Positions 35,091 through 47,600 of a stretch of DNA of 64,000 nucleotides are shown here, piece by piece. How positions within the stretch are numbered: the stretch's first letter is position 1; each line of letters opens with the position of its first letter. The notes under the pieces are model-generated. The model searched no databases, had not been told where the DNA came from, and saw only the letters and a list, made by a program, of their open reading frames with translations. Position numbers and translations under genes: made by a program. The stretch comes from Bromus sterilis (taxonomy: Eukaryota; Streptophyta; Magnoliopsida; Poales; Poaceae). Location: contig OX465598.1 of assembly GCA_950022295.1 (NCBI GenBank), forward strand, positions 301,890,001-301,954,000, given 5' to 3'.

Positions 35091-36940
35091 GCCTATCTTT
35101 ATGGCTATAAAGAAAGAGCTCTAGGGAGACAACCCTTGTTATCTTTACTTTGAGTTTTTACTTTCTGTTTTTAGTGGTCTTAATGATTGTTACTACTGTA
35201 GCAACATCATTGTATCTTTATTTTTCAAGCTTTGTGCCAAGTATAGCCTCATATGACAAGGGAAGTGAAAGTTGTGACATGCTGTCCAGAAAACAGATGC
35301 TGTCCTCGTGACGGGAAAAATCAGAATAAATCACCAGTTCATCTTTTTGAGCTGAATATTTTACACAGCGTGCTCTATACAATCACGGAACTTTCGTATG
35401 TTCTGAGTTTTTTTATTTGAGTTGCAGAAGTGCCCCTAAAAAATTCTTTACTACCTGCTGTTCTGTTTTTCACAGATTCTGCCACGTTTTGTCTCTCCTA
35501 ACTTTTGCAAACCTTAAGCTTGATTTTTCTTTGCAAAAACCTTTTGGCAATCTTGAGAAACAGTAGCTCTTCAAGAATATCTTTATATCCAGTGGGGAAA
35601 ATTTATTTATTAAGGGTACTAACCTCTCTAATCAGATTATGATGAGTTATGTATGAAGGGAGTTTTCAAGTGTGCGATAGAAGATGATGAAAGAAGATCC
35701 GGGAATGTCAAGTGCTCAAGCTTGGGGTTGCCCCCATGCATCCCCAATAAATATTCAAGGAGACTCAAGCATATAAGCTTGGGGATGCCCCCGTGCATCC
35801 CCTTCTCCATCAACAATCATCAGTTCGTCCTTCGTCTCACTATATTTTTATCACTTCATGCGTTATGTGCTATGCTTGCAGCGTCTCACTCTTAGGTTTT
35901 ATTTTTAGTTTTCTTTAGCTTTGCTTTCTGTTCATAACAAGTTAGATCCCGTCTTACTTTGTGTGGGAGAGAAACACGCTCCACTTTCAAAATCTAGAAC
36001 AGATCATAGGATTCTTCATGCCTATCTTTTTGCTGTTGTGTGTTCTTTATCTTTTCGTAGATACTTCCATGTTTAGTTCGACTCTTAGTTTGTCTTTAAA
36101 AAGATCCTTGGCTTTTGTTTAGTTTGTTTCTGGAACTCTCTTTAGTTTTCATGTTTATCTTGTTAAGAGAGTTGGTTGTTGCACTGAGTTGTGTCTTTTC
36201 TTGAAAGTATGTAATTGAGGTTGCTATTTAATTTTAGTAGTAACTTGCAATGGTTTTGAGGTATTGATGTGAGTAATGTTTGAACTTTTGGTGTCAAGAG
36301 CTCTAGCCTATTAGTGATAGGTGTCATATTTTGGGAAATCCGTGTCTATTTTCAAAAACCTACAAAACTAGTTGAGAACTCTAGCTACTAGATGGATCAC
36401 TAATCTTTGGAGGGATCGGACATTAGAGTACACTCATGTACCATGAGTCGAGGATGCGCAAGGATAACCAAACCCCCAGACACTCCTCCTCGGGGTACTT
36501 GTATCTTTGTGAACCTCCTTATTAGATTGAGAGTTACCGATAATAAGTGCATGAGTTCTTCGGACTAATGTAAGTATTGAAAGTTGACAATTCCACCTCC
36601 TCATATTTGCTAGCCTCTCCCGTGCCGTGCATTGCCTCCTTCTCACTCCGAGAGTTGGCGTCCACCTTCGCCGGTACATCCAAACCCTTGGCATGATACG
36701 CTCTGTCATCATAAACCTCCTTATATCTTTCCTCAAAACATCCACCATACCTACCTATCAAGGCATTTCCATAGCCTTTCCGAGATACAGTGCCATGCAA
36801 CATCCACCTTCTCATGACTTGATCTTCAGGTCATACATGCTACTTGCTTGATCGATGAGTCGCATGCTAGTTGGGCCTTTCCCTAGTCATTGTTACATGA
36901 CGCGCTAGTATCATTGCATATCCTGCTATCCTGGCAGAGG
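35091..36940 (+). other. AthL internal non-coding stretch
   Basis: AT-rich, T-rich on this strand, with stops in all frames. It holds the two hairpins at 35724-35802. Nothing else recognisable. Confidence 0.6.
35724..35802 (+). repeat. Paired hairpins GGGGATGC...GCATCCCC
   Basis: Two 22-base hairpins, 35724-35745 (one T-G wobble) and 35781-35802 (perfect 8-bp stem, loop CCCCGT), each preceded by AGCTT or a close variant. Such repeats are familiar from the 3' internal regions of Athila-type grass elements. Confidence 0.75.
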
Positions 36941-38890
36941 CATACATTTGCATCATGATAGTTATATCTTCTTTATGTGAGTACCTTTGTAAAGTGTGAA
37001 GGATCTCCTATATTCTTGTAAAATATAGAGTGTTGCCCCTAAAGTGAGGAAAAGATCCCAAAGAGGACAAATGAGAGTTAAATAGAAAGAGCCATTGAGG
37101 CCACCAAAAAAATACAAAAAATAGAAAAAAGAGAAAAAGAAAAATAAAAAGAGAGAAGGGGGCACACTATTATTCCTTTTGAGAGATCCACACTAGTAAT
37201 TCATCCTCTATCCCTTGTACTCCATAGAGATCATCATCATGCATATAGCTATGTGGGGACCTTCACACTATAGAACTTGGCTTGCATATTCCAAGGATGA
37301 GCCTCCTCAAACGAGCTCTAGGTCTTCAAGAGCGAGCAAGTTGGATGCACCCCCATTAGTTCCATTGGGGAGATTTTCTTAGCTCACATGTGCATCCGTT
37401 GAATGGCAATCCATACTCCTCACATCATATCTATCATTTGGATTTCTCTCGCCTATGATTGTCCTCATTGATGTGAGCCTTCCACACCTTCTTTGTCTTC
37501 CTCCTCCATCATTATTATCTCTTTGCCATCCAAAGTGTCAACTTTCGTGCTTACGCTCATCCATTGCATGAGTGCTCAAAATATCGAAAATGAGTGGATC
37601 AAATTGACTTGTACCTGGCTAGTGGTCTGGGGACAAGTCAAGATAAGATTCCAAAGAAGATCGTGTGTGAAACTTTAGTAGATTGAGTTCTCAACAAAAA
37701 TACTTTTTCTTCTCGTAATCCCTATCCCCTTTCTTGAACGCAAACACCATTTGGAGACATTCGAGTTACGGACATTGAGAGCTCTTGCACCCTTTGTTCT
37801 TTTGTTTCTTGTGTCAATGCTAATATAGACTCTTGCTTGTTATGACTTGAATTGAATTGCATGCTTTAATTTCTTTACTTAAAAGTCCTTATATGATTGT
37901 GTGGCAGCGACATACATTGCATACATCATGTTAGTTACATCTTCTTTATGATTTTCAGTACCTTGTAAAGTGTGAAATATCTCCTTTACCTTCTTGTAAA
38001 ATAGAGTGTTGCCCTTAAGTGAGGAAAAGATCCCAAAGTGGACACAATAAAAGATCCCAAAGAGGACAAATGAGAGTTAAAGAGAAAGAGCCATAGAGAC
38101 CACAAAAAAATAAAAATAAAAAAAAGAGAAAAAGAAATAAAAAGAGAGAAAGGGGCAACACTACTATCCTTTTGAGAGATCCACACCAGTACTCCCTTTA
38201 TATCCTTGTACTCCATAGAGATAATCATTATGCATATAGCTATGTGGGGACCTTCACACTATAGAACTTGGCTTGCATATTCCAAGGATGAGCCTCCTCA
38301 AACGAGCTCTAGGTCTTCATGAGCGAGCAAGTTAGATGCACCCCCACTAGTTCCATTAGAGAGCTTCTTAGCTCATATGTGCATCCGTTGCATGGCAATC
38401 CCTACTCCTCACATCATATCTATCATTTGACATCTCTTGCCTATGATTGTCCTCATTGATGTGAGCTTTCTCATCCTTTTTGTCTTCCTCCTCCACCTTA
38501 TTTCTCTCTTTGCCATCCTAAGTGTCAACTCTCGTGCTTACGCTCATCCATTGCATGAGTGCTCAAAATATCGAAAAGGAGTGGATCAAATTGACTTGTA
38601 CCTGGCTAGTGGTCTGGGGACGAGTCAAGATAAGATTCCAAAGAAGACCAAGTGTGAAACTTTAGTAGATTGAGTTCTCAACACAAAAATACCTTTTTCT
38701 CGTATTCACTATCCCCTTCTTGCATGCAAACACCATTTGGAGACATTCGAGTCACGGACAGCGAGAGCTCTTGCACCTATTGTTCTTTTGTTACTTGTTT
38801 CAATGCTAATATAGACTCTTGCATGTTATGAATTGAATTGAATCTCTAAATTTGATTGCTTTACTTTTCAAAGTTCTTTTATGGTTGCTA
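36941..38890 (+). repeat. AthL internal tandem duplication, about 980 bp per unit
   Basis: Unit 1 about 36941-37910, unit 2 about 37911-38890. Landmarks recur at an offset of 973-994 bp: the purine-rich AAAATA/AGAGAA tract, GCATATAGCTATGTGGGGACC (37239 and 38233) and CTCATCCATTGCATGAGTGC. Units differ by small indels. No coding sequence. Confidence 0.85.
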
Positions 38891-38942
38891 GCATGTCACC
38901 ACAGAAATTATGCTTGTTATCATTTACCTACTCGAGGACGAG

Positions 38943-38964
38943 CAGGAATTAAGCTTTGGGATGT
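38943..38964 (+). promoter_or_regulatory. AthL polypurine-tract region
   Basis: Purine-rich CAGGAATTAAGCTTTGGGATG directly before the 3' LTR start TGATACGTCC. Confidence 0.7.
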
Positions 38965-39413
38965 TGATACGTCCAAAACGTATCTGTAATTTCTTCTTGC
39001 TCCATGCATGTTTTGTGTGACTTTGCCATGTTTTGCTTGAACTTTCATACACTTTTGAGCATATTTGGACTAATATATTAACCCAGTGCACCCAGTTGCC
39101 AGTTCCTGTTTTCTGCTATTTTTGTATTTCAGGTTTTTCCAATAATTAAATTGCCCAATAAATCCCAGAAAAATTATATAAAAAATCAGCATTCCAGAAG
39201 CTTCCGCGAGTCCAAAGGGGGGTCACAGGGCAGCCAGGGGGCAGCTAGGAGGGTGCCTGGCGCGGCCCAGCCCCTGGCCGCGCCACCTGCCCTCCTGGCT
39301 GGGTCCCACACCCCCTGGTGCCCTACTTTGGCTCCTATTTATTCTCCCGTCACGGAAACCCTGATTCCAGACCCCTTTTCTCCAGAAGCAATTCCGATCT
39401 CCGCCGCCATCGC
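38965..39413 (+). repeat. AthL 3' LTR, first 449 bp
   Basis: Starts TGATACGTCCAAAACG and breaks off at CATCGC, where C1 begins. The 5' LTR shows the uninterrupted sequence at about 33218. ATCGC (39409-39413) should be the C1 target duplication; the other end is not visible. Confidence 0.9.
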
Positions 39414-41190
39414 TGTAACAACCCATGTGCAATAATTATAAAATACCATGAGATTGTACCTTGTCTATTGACTTTGTAACTTGGCATGATGCTAAACATT
39501 ATGATTTCATGTGGTGATTTAAATCTGCATTGGGATTGGAGCCCATTTGGGTTGCTTGTTTTTGCATCCAAAATGGTTCAAGAAGGGTGTTGGAGGAATT
39601 TTAATTGTTGCATGCATGCTCTCCCTAACCCCAATTTTGGCATAGCCATTTCTTTTGCTAGGGAAAGGGTTTTCAAAACCTCAAATCATTTTTGCCATCA
39701 TCAAAAATATGGGCTCTAGTTCAAAGTGATTTTGAATTCAAAATGAGCTCACAATTTTGGTGTTGCCAAAAATGCCCAAACTATTTTTGGAAATTGAGGA
39801 ATAATGCAAGGTTAATTATGCATTTTTTATGTATTTTTCCCACCTGTATTTAATCCAGAAAAACCCTGGGTCTTTTCTGTTTTATTTAAATAGAAAATGG
39901 ATCCAAAACTCGTTTTTCTTTTTCTTTTTCAATCCCTGCTGGAGGCCCAGCCCACCAAGCCTCCACTCCGCAGCCCGCTTGGAGCCTTTCCAGCGAAGCG
40001 GTACGCGGTTTGGCTCATAGCCGTTGGATCCAGATCCGAGCGCCTCCCTTCGTCGCCTTTCCACCGTGGAGAGGTCCCCTCCCCCTCTCCTCTCACAGCC
40101 GACGCCGGCATCGACGTCGACGCCCGCCGACGTGGCCAGAGGGCCTCCCCTCTATAAGAGCCGCGCCCCGGAGCCGCAGGAAGTCCCTAGGGTTCCATTT
40201 CCCCCATCGTTTTCCGCCGCCACCGCCTGGTGCGTCTCCGAGCCGATCCCCTGTTCTGCCATGGCCGCCGGCCAATTCCTTTAAATCCGCCGCCGTCGCC
40301 TGAAATTCTTGACCGTGCGCTCGTTTCGGGAGCCTCCTTGCTCATCTCTTCTCGTTTGCGTGCTCAGGTCGGAGGCTGGAGGAGCACGTCAACCCCGCGA
40401 CGGAGCAGCCCGCCGCGGCACCCCTTTCTTCCCCGACGATGGCCCCGAGCTCCTCCTTCCCCTACTGCTAGGTTGGGACGCGCGACGTGACCCACAAGGT
40501 GAGCCAACGCCCCTGCCTTTGCCCGTATCCCTGTGCCTCGTCCGTTTATCGATAGCAGTAGGAATCTGCCGCGCGAACTCGTCACCGGTGGCCGTTTCAA
40601 GCACCCCGTGCCCGAGCCATGTCGAGAGCATCCTTGCGCGTGCTCCAGAGCTGCACAGAGCATGCGTTTGGCCGCCAAGGACTCATCTTTTGCACGTTTC
40701 CATTTCGTTGTAGCCGTGTCTGAACCCAGTTGCAGTCGAAGTGCAGCGCCGCCACGGTTTCAGTTGAAGATGGCCACTGTTCCGGTGAGGTTCAGGTCAC
40801 GTCAGGGGCACCCACGAGTTCGTGGTGATGCCCTCTAGGTTTTGGAAGTAACCCCATGGCCAGGGGCATCGTGAGCTCAACGCTAGCATCGTGCAAAGTT
40901 GGGGTTTTTGTCCTGTCAGTCTGCAGTTCAGAGACTTCGTCGCCGTGCTGTTCCCGTGAAGTTTGCGAGTAGATGAGGAAGAGTTAGAGGCCATGGCGAG
41001 CGCCCCTGTGGAGAGCAAGGTGCCCTCTCGGGTTCTTCTCATGGCGTGGTGGCCGGAGCCCGCCTGTGCGCGATGCGAGGTTCGCCGCGGTAACGCGTCG
41101 CGACGGGTTCAGGTGACTGCAAGTGTTCGCAGTTCATAACAGATGGAGGCTGAAGCTTACCTAGCCTGCAGCGCTTCTCGTTTCAGAAAA

Positions 41191-41272
41191 CGGTTCGTAG
41201 CGCAGTGGTAGGGGGCTGTGGAGTAACGCAGCGCATCGCGAGTTCGAATCCTAGCCCGACGCCCCCATTTTT
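41191..41272 (+). ncRNA. Degenerate tRNA-like unit inside the C1 LTR
   Basis: A-box-like TAGCGCAGTGG (41198-41208) and B-box-like GAGTTCGAATC (41240-41250) are 42 bases apart, as in a tRNA, and five T follow at 41268-41272. Acceptor and T-arm pairing is poor, so this is not a working tRNA. A tRNA-derived SINE head or old tRNA copy is more likely. No SINE body or flanking duplication is obvious. Confidence 0.4.
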
Positions 41273-43314
41273 GGGATTTTTGGGCCTCGCGTGTCAGCGA
41301 CCCAGGTTGTCCAAAGCCGACTGGGCTGAGCCCAGTGCGGGCCAGAGAGGCTGGTTGGGCCAGTTTAGCCCGAGATCAGCCCATGGAGGCTGAGTCCTGT
41401 TCTTTTTTCCCCTTTCTTCTCTTTTTCCTTTTTCTTTTCTGTTTAAATTCAATTTGAGTTTGTTTTCAAATTCAAAATGAATTTGAACCTTGGAGATCCT
41501 TCACCTCAAATGTGGCATGCCATATATCATTTTGGGGTAGCTTGACCCACTGATCTTCATGGTGAGGTATATTTTGCACTTTTCCCCCTCTAATAATTGA
41601 GGTGTGGTAATTTTGCAATATACCCCCCTCCTTTTCTTTTGTTTTGATCAAGTTTTGTCCAAATTCAAAATTTTCCATGTCATATATGAATTTTGGGTAG
41701 TTTCATCCGAGGAGTTGCATGGTGATAATGATTTAATCATTTGAGCCTTTTTCCAAATGCATGTAGTGTAATTCTTGCACTCAGCCCCCTGAACTCAAGT
41801 TGAATTTGAAACTGTGTTTGCAAATTCAAATGCTACCATAATATATATGGTTTTGGGGTAGCTTTGTGCAAGGATTTCAATGGTGATGTCCTCATGATGT
41901 TTTGTGCAACCCATTTGGACAAGGTGTGACCACCTCAACCAGGATCAATCTATCTTTCCCTGATTGCATCATTTCATCTTCAGTGCATTTTGAGATGATG
42001 GCCATCAGTCCTTTTCAAGTTTTTTTTCATGTCATCTTCAAATCATCTTTCCTCAAAGTCAGCCCCTAACATATTGTCATATGCAATGTGGCTGGTTTCC
42101 AACTATTGTTGCACCTTCCTTGTGTCAAATTCACCGACACTACTCCGTCTCCAGAATCAATGATTACTTTCCACGTTTTTTATTTATGTTATATACTTTG
42201 TTGATCATGCCATGTTGCCATGTTACTTACACCAAAATTAAGGCTAAGACCAAAGCCAGGAGTACGTAAATATATTGCATATGAAGTTGTTGACGTGTCG
42301 TCACCACCTTCATTTAAATCTGACTAGATAGGGTCACATCATGTAATTTAAACTTGACCATACCATCCTTGCCTGTGCATTGTACCCATTACTTACTTAT
42401 GTGGCTTTTCCTTGCCGGTACCTTACGTTAGCACCTGAGACCGCCGAGGAGACTTACGTGGAGATTTCAGACACCGAGCCCGAGGACCCTGCTGTGTCTG
42501 CTTCGACGACCGATTACCCAGGCAAGGGGAAGATTCATACCACTACTTGATACCTTTCTACCTACCTGCCTAGCTGTAGCCTAGAACGTTTGTTTGATCC
42601 TATCCACTTGAGTATGCCACCTGCAAAAACCCAAACGGCCATGATCCCCACATCCCAGGAAAACATTGTATTGCTAAGTTACCGCTGCTCAGCCATTGCT
42701 TAGTATGAGTAGGAAAACATGCTGCTTACCCTATGCTATGGTTTGGGATATCATGTTATTTTGAAGAAGTTGGTTAATATTTATTATATTTTATGATGTT
42801 AACTTATACTTGACGAAAGATGGGAGACCAGGCTATTCCCGCCAGGTGTTTTGTTCCATTTGAGTCACCTAGGTCCCGAGTTCCGGGTATTGTGTTTCTT
42901 GACGAGCGTGCCTAATCGTGTGTGGGATTCTATGGGGTTCCCTTGTCTTACCTACCTAGCTTCATACAATTCTAGTGGTGGCCCGAGCTGATTTACTATT
43001 TGCAATGTGTGTGTGCTGGTGGTACCCCAGTTGTTTACAAACCACCTTGGGCCAGGAGGACTTGTGCCTTGGCTGGCCCACTTTGTCCGGCTGAGGACCC
43101 GGTGTCCCAATGTGTGATTAACCGGGTATCCAAACCTGCGACAGACGGTAGAGGCCGATTCGAGAGCGCGACCGGCTTTTGAGTTGGATGTCGACTCACC
43201 GGGGGCCACCCGGAGTTGTGCGTTGTTAGTTAGAGGGACTCTGACGTTCCGGAGTTTCATGCGTCTACCTAGCCAAGTGGAAACCGGACGTACATGCGAA
43301 GCCTATAATGGGCA

Positions 43315-43375
43315 GTTAGTACACCCCTGCAGGGTTAAATCTTTTTGAAAATCCGTGTCCGCGGTTATGGACGAC
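43315..43375 (+). promoter_or_regulatory. Palindrome LTR module, C1 copy
   Basis: CCCTGCAGGG 43325-43334 is intact and TCCGCGGTTATGGAC follows. The TTCGAA palindrome is degenerate (TTTTTGAAAAT) in this family. Confidence 0.6.
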
Positions 43376-44164
43376 TTGAGACCTACTCCTTGTTCATAGA
43401 ACAACATCAATTTGAATCATACTTAAAACTTTCCTACCGTGTGAGTACCTTGGTTGCTTTTCTTCGTCCAGGGGGACCAAGAGAGGATCCAGGTTGTGTT
43501 ATGTTTGACGTAAGTAGGTGGATAGCAGACTTATGACACGATTTCACGTGCTATTCTTGGATCTCACCTCTACTCTATTAGAACGATAGCCACTATATAT
43601 GCTAGCGCGGCTGCAACCTTTATCTTTACTTGTGTTACCGTAGGAAGATAGTTATCCTGTAATGATATAATCTCGCCCCTGTTTACTTTTGTGCTTTTAC
43701 TGTTTTGCCTGATCGGCCGCTGCAGTGGAGTACTTTCTTGACCCGAGCTCTGGACGACACTTCGTGGAGGTGCCCCCGGAGGATGACGATGAGATGGACC
43801 TCGTTCAGTAGATTCTACAGTTGGGCTTCGACGATCCTTGGGTGGACCTTTATGTGCAGCCCTCTCTAGGGCAATTTGGCTTTTGACCGTACTCGGTCAT
43901 GTTTGTCTTCCGCTTGTCGCATGATGTACTGTTGGGTCTACGGACCTCTGAGATGATGTAATATTTATCCAATGGCGATGTATGCCTTGGACTTTATATA
44001 TTTATGTCTTAGTTAAAGTTCTTCGTTCTTATACTTGTTGTTGAGAATCCGGCAGCGACACGAGTGCGAGTGTCGTGAGTCGGTGGCTCTTTATGCGCTA
44101 CTAACTTGAGCGGGACGCGAAAGCGACTAACTCGAGTTAGCACCGCATCGGGGGCCTTAAAACT

Positions 44165-44181
44165 TGGTATCAGAGCAGGAC
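44165..44181 (+). promoter_or_regulatory. C1 primer binding site (initiator tRNA-Met)
   Basis: TGGTATCAGAGCAGGAC, the standard chromovirus primer site. Confidence 0.93.
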
Positions 44182-44675
44182 TGACTGTAGGACCCCTTAC
44201 TAGCCGAAGTTGAGTCTAGAAACTATTTTGTAGTTACTAAGGAAAAATCGGAGAGTAGGAACTCTTTCTTTTTCTTCTTAGCCCACCCTCCCACCCCTTT
44301 TCCGTGAGGAAGTGAAACGTTGTTTTCTCTCTGCAACTTATCCCCTTTCAAAAACAAATCTAGGTTCTCGTTTACATGAGGCTCCGATTCCTCTATAATT
44401 TTTTGCTAGCGACGAGATGTGTTGGCGTCATTGAGACCACTGAGCCGCCACTTGGGGTTGACTGCTCTACCTCGCTTACGGCGTACCCCTGGTGAAACGT
44501 CCATACAGGATTGGCGGGCATCCTATGGTAATATGGATGTGGTGTCTTTTCCCCTATGGACGAACGTGATGGCGGGCCGCTCAGGGCAGATGTCTCATTG
44601 TTCAGGTTTCCAACCGCTCGTATATATATTGTTCTCTGCTCGCTAGCAGATTATTATCTTGGATTCGGATGATCT
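44182..44675 (+). other. C1 leader, left part
   Basis: Untranslated leader between primer site and A3. It ends with the duplication GATCT (44671-44675) and resumes after A3 at 57103. No gene seen. Confidence 0.8.
44671..44675. repeat. A3 target duplication, left copy (GATCT)
   Basis: Identical to 57103-57107. Confidence 0.93.
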
Positions 44676-47600
44676 TGTCGGGACCCGGGGTTAGCGTATG
44701 TAATTCCAGTCACGATACAACCACATGGAAAGCCGAGAACCGTACCCACTTGTCTAAGCAGACAAGGCCAAGCACAGAACGTTCTCGGTAAGCATCGAAC
44801 GTGAGGGGCATCCCATCCAGGCCGGATGATCAACTGAGATGGGTCCTCATCGTCCGCTCACAAGTATAAATGCTTATGGGTGGTGAATCCCATACTCATA
44901 GACAAGTCGCCTCAACCATGTTATCGATTGAATCCTAACTCTTACATAGACTTACTCCAGCCCGATCACTTAGTCGGGGTCTAGGGCGGGCTCGATCATA
45001 CAACAAAGTGTGCACGTGACAGAGTCACGAGCAATCGCATCGCGATGCCCCAAGCTGCGCACATCTAAGGGCCACTTGATGTAAAAACGATCGCCAGCCA
45101 GATCACAACTAAGGTCTCGAAAACCCATACTAAGACATGCATGATATAAACATACACGCAGCACACATTCCTAGTATGAAAAGCAGGTATCATCACATAA
45201 CTCTACAAAGTAGTTCTTTATTGATATACACATAGAGCATACAAAGATCACATGTCTGTGATCACATTACATCATACAACGGAAGAAAATTAGGTCTGAG
45301 TACAGACAAGTTTAACAAATTGCTTAGAGAAGCCTTGTACACATACATGCCCTTCCACGAGGGACCAGACTGCTGTCTGGGACTATACTAACTTGGTCAA
45401 CGTCGAGCTTCAGGTCGGTGACTCCATCGGGGTCCGGGTTCTCATCTAAAACATAGAACAAGCAAACGTGAGTACAAAGTCGTACTCAGCAAGACTTACA
45501 TCAGATCTATACTACTCATGCTCAAGTATCAAGGTAAAGGAGGTGGGGTTCAACATGCAGAAGTGCCAGCTTTGACTTGGCTAATCCTGTACTACGAGTA
45601 CTAGACTTGAGGTAAGAAGCGTACACGAGTCCACTACCAAGTCTCCAATCAATACACCACTATGGTTACTTCCTCGACTTCCCCACGAGGAGGCACGCCT
45701 TAGCACTCACGCTTATCTTGCGAGTTTTATAAGTATCCATTCAAGTTGTCTATGATCAAGTAAAGGTTTCCAAGTAGTCCATAACCGCGGACACGGCTAT
45801 TCGAATAGTTCATTAACCCTGCAGGGGTGTACATCTTCACACGTGTGTCATCACTTATCTCCTCGTTCTTGTCACCCTTCAAGCGGATGTCGGACGTGGA
45901 TGAAACCAAGGCACTACCCTCACATCACCTTCTCTAATCCAGGAGTCGACTACCTGAGTTGTCACCGCTCGAGTCCGGTTCCACGAAACGGACTCAGATA
46001 ATGCAAGGGACTGAGACGCCACCTTTGACAGATGGTTTCACTGCCTCACAGGTCCACCCACATATCTATACATAAATCAACTGGAAAGCCCGAATCTAGT
46101 GTGACTCCTGGACTGGATCGGGTACGTAAAGAGGCCAAACGGGGCTCCCATAAAACCCTACATGTGGTCATACTCTTTGTCTTGGATCACAAAACAGAAA
46201 CTCGGGGCCTAGGGCAGTGTTCAACGAGACAACCCACTGTGTACTCCTACACAGCCTCTCATCGTTCACCTTTGTTTAGGGTGGATTCACCAACACGTTA
46301 ACATCAGCACCACTGTGTTCATTCCATCCCGACTCACAAACATAACATCCTCATTGTATCACTAAGCAGCAAAAGTAGTAACAGTTGCAGGGGCCACATG
46401 CTCATCATTCAACTCCTAAATCTGCAAGGATTGTGGTTTGCTTAATACGGTGACAAAATGATAGGTCATGCATCGGAATGGGTTCAACTATGCGAAAGAA
46501 CGTGTCTCGGTGATCTCCTAAACATGCATAAGCGAGACTGAGAGGGAAATAGGATTTTATAGACATGATCAATGGGGTTTTCTTGCCTTGCTGACGATAC
46601 ACGGGTCTTAACGGTGGTCTTCTTCTTCGGTGGTGATCACCGTCTCGGAACGTCTGTCATCAGAGGCAATCATCAACAAGGGGGGACAACTTCGGAAGTA
46701 AAAATGCACATACACATGATAAGGTTGTCCATGATGTGAATGGTACTGGTTTGTAGCATATTCAATTTAATTGAAGTATATTGCATTTGAAATGCAAATT
46801 CAAACTCCAAATTCAATTTCAAATTCAGTCATATACACATTTGCTTCTGTTCACCCATTTTAAAATGGTCAAACATAAAAACAAATTGCATATTCTTAAT
46901 CCTTGCATTTTTCTGATAATTTTTCATATATTATTTATTAAATTTGGAGTTAATATGAATTAGTTATGAATTTCCAAAGTTTAAATGATTTTCTGGATAT
47001 TTCTGGATTATTTTAATCCTCTGGAAATTGTTTTATTTCTGGAAAATCTTTTATTGCGTCATGCTTATGTGGGGGTGATGTCATAGGGGGGCTGACAACA
47101 GGGGTCCACCTGTAAGTGTCTAGGGGGTTAATCCCCTCTCTATTTAAACTAAACAGAGGGGTTAGGGGCCAGGGGGCCCACTGTCATGGACTCGGGGGGA
47201 TTAAGCGGTGGTTTAGATGCTAATTAACTCGGGCCCGCCGGCGGTTAGCCGGCGGTGCCACTGGGCACGGCGGAGGCTTGCCGGAGTGGACATTCCGGCC
47301 ACGGCTTGGCATGGGGAAAACACGGGGAGGTGCGCCGTGCTCTCCCGCGTCGAGGGGAACAACCAGGGGGTTGCCAGGGTCACTAGGGCGACGACGGCTT
47401 CAAAAAGGCGCGGCGGCCGGAGCTCTGGAGAACGGCGACGGCGACTTGGTGCACGAGAAGGAGAAAGAGGAGGGGGAATCAGCGCGTCTGCTCACCCTGA
47501 AGCGGAAGGAGGGGTTTGGGAGGCCGGAGGAGCGTCTGCGGCGACGTATTCGACGGCGAAGACCCGGCGGCCGTGGCGTGGAACGGGGTCGATGGCGTCG

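Larger units (their letters stand above)
33066..39413 (+). mobile_element. AthL: Athila-like non-autonomous LTR element
   Basis: 5' LTR remainder 33066-34226, primer site 34236-34252, internal 34227-38964, 3' LTR start 38965-39413, where C1 inserted. The 5' LTR begins with the inverted 302-bp piece at 26142-26443, giving about 1.46 kb in all. No gag, protease, reverse transcriptase or integrase is seen in the 4.7-kb internal region; only one protein-like frame is present. The TGATACGTCC start and TGGCGCC primer site are features I associate with Triticeae Athila-type families. Confidence 0.85.
40151..43811 (+). other. LTR-embedded spliced gene model in C1
   Basis: TATA-like box 40151-40160. 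First block ends at 40498 before GTGAGC. Middle block 42432-42521 (90 nt; acceptor GTTAG; followed by GCAAGG, a GC-type donor) encodes an acidic run with ISDTEPEDP. Last block 43726-43811 begins after CTGCAG and ends at TAG 43809-43811, encoding an acidic tail ending EDDDEMDLVQ. All junctions agree in phase 1 and all three blocks are open in that register. Weak point: no ATG is in frame in the first block after the TAA at 40282-40284, so the start is unknown and the first block could be untranslated. It has no relation to gag-pol that I can see. Confidence 0.4.
39414..44163 (+). repeat. C1 5' LTR, about 4.75 kb
   Basis: Starts TGTAACAACCC and runs to just before the primer site at 44165. The exact right end is uncertain because no clean CA terminus is visible near 44160. 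It contains a TATA-like TCTATAAGAG at 40151-40160, a GC-rich block to about 41400, a tRNA-like unit (41191-41272), AT-rich middle, a palindrome module and acidic exon-like blocks. Confidence 0.8.

Noticed and set aside
41191..41272. Functional tRNA gene
   Set aside because: Acceptor and T stems do not pair well and no anticodon arm is convincing.
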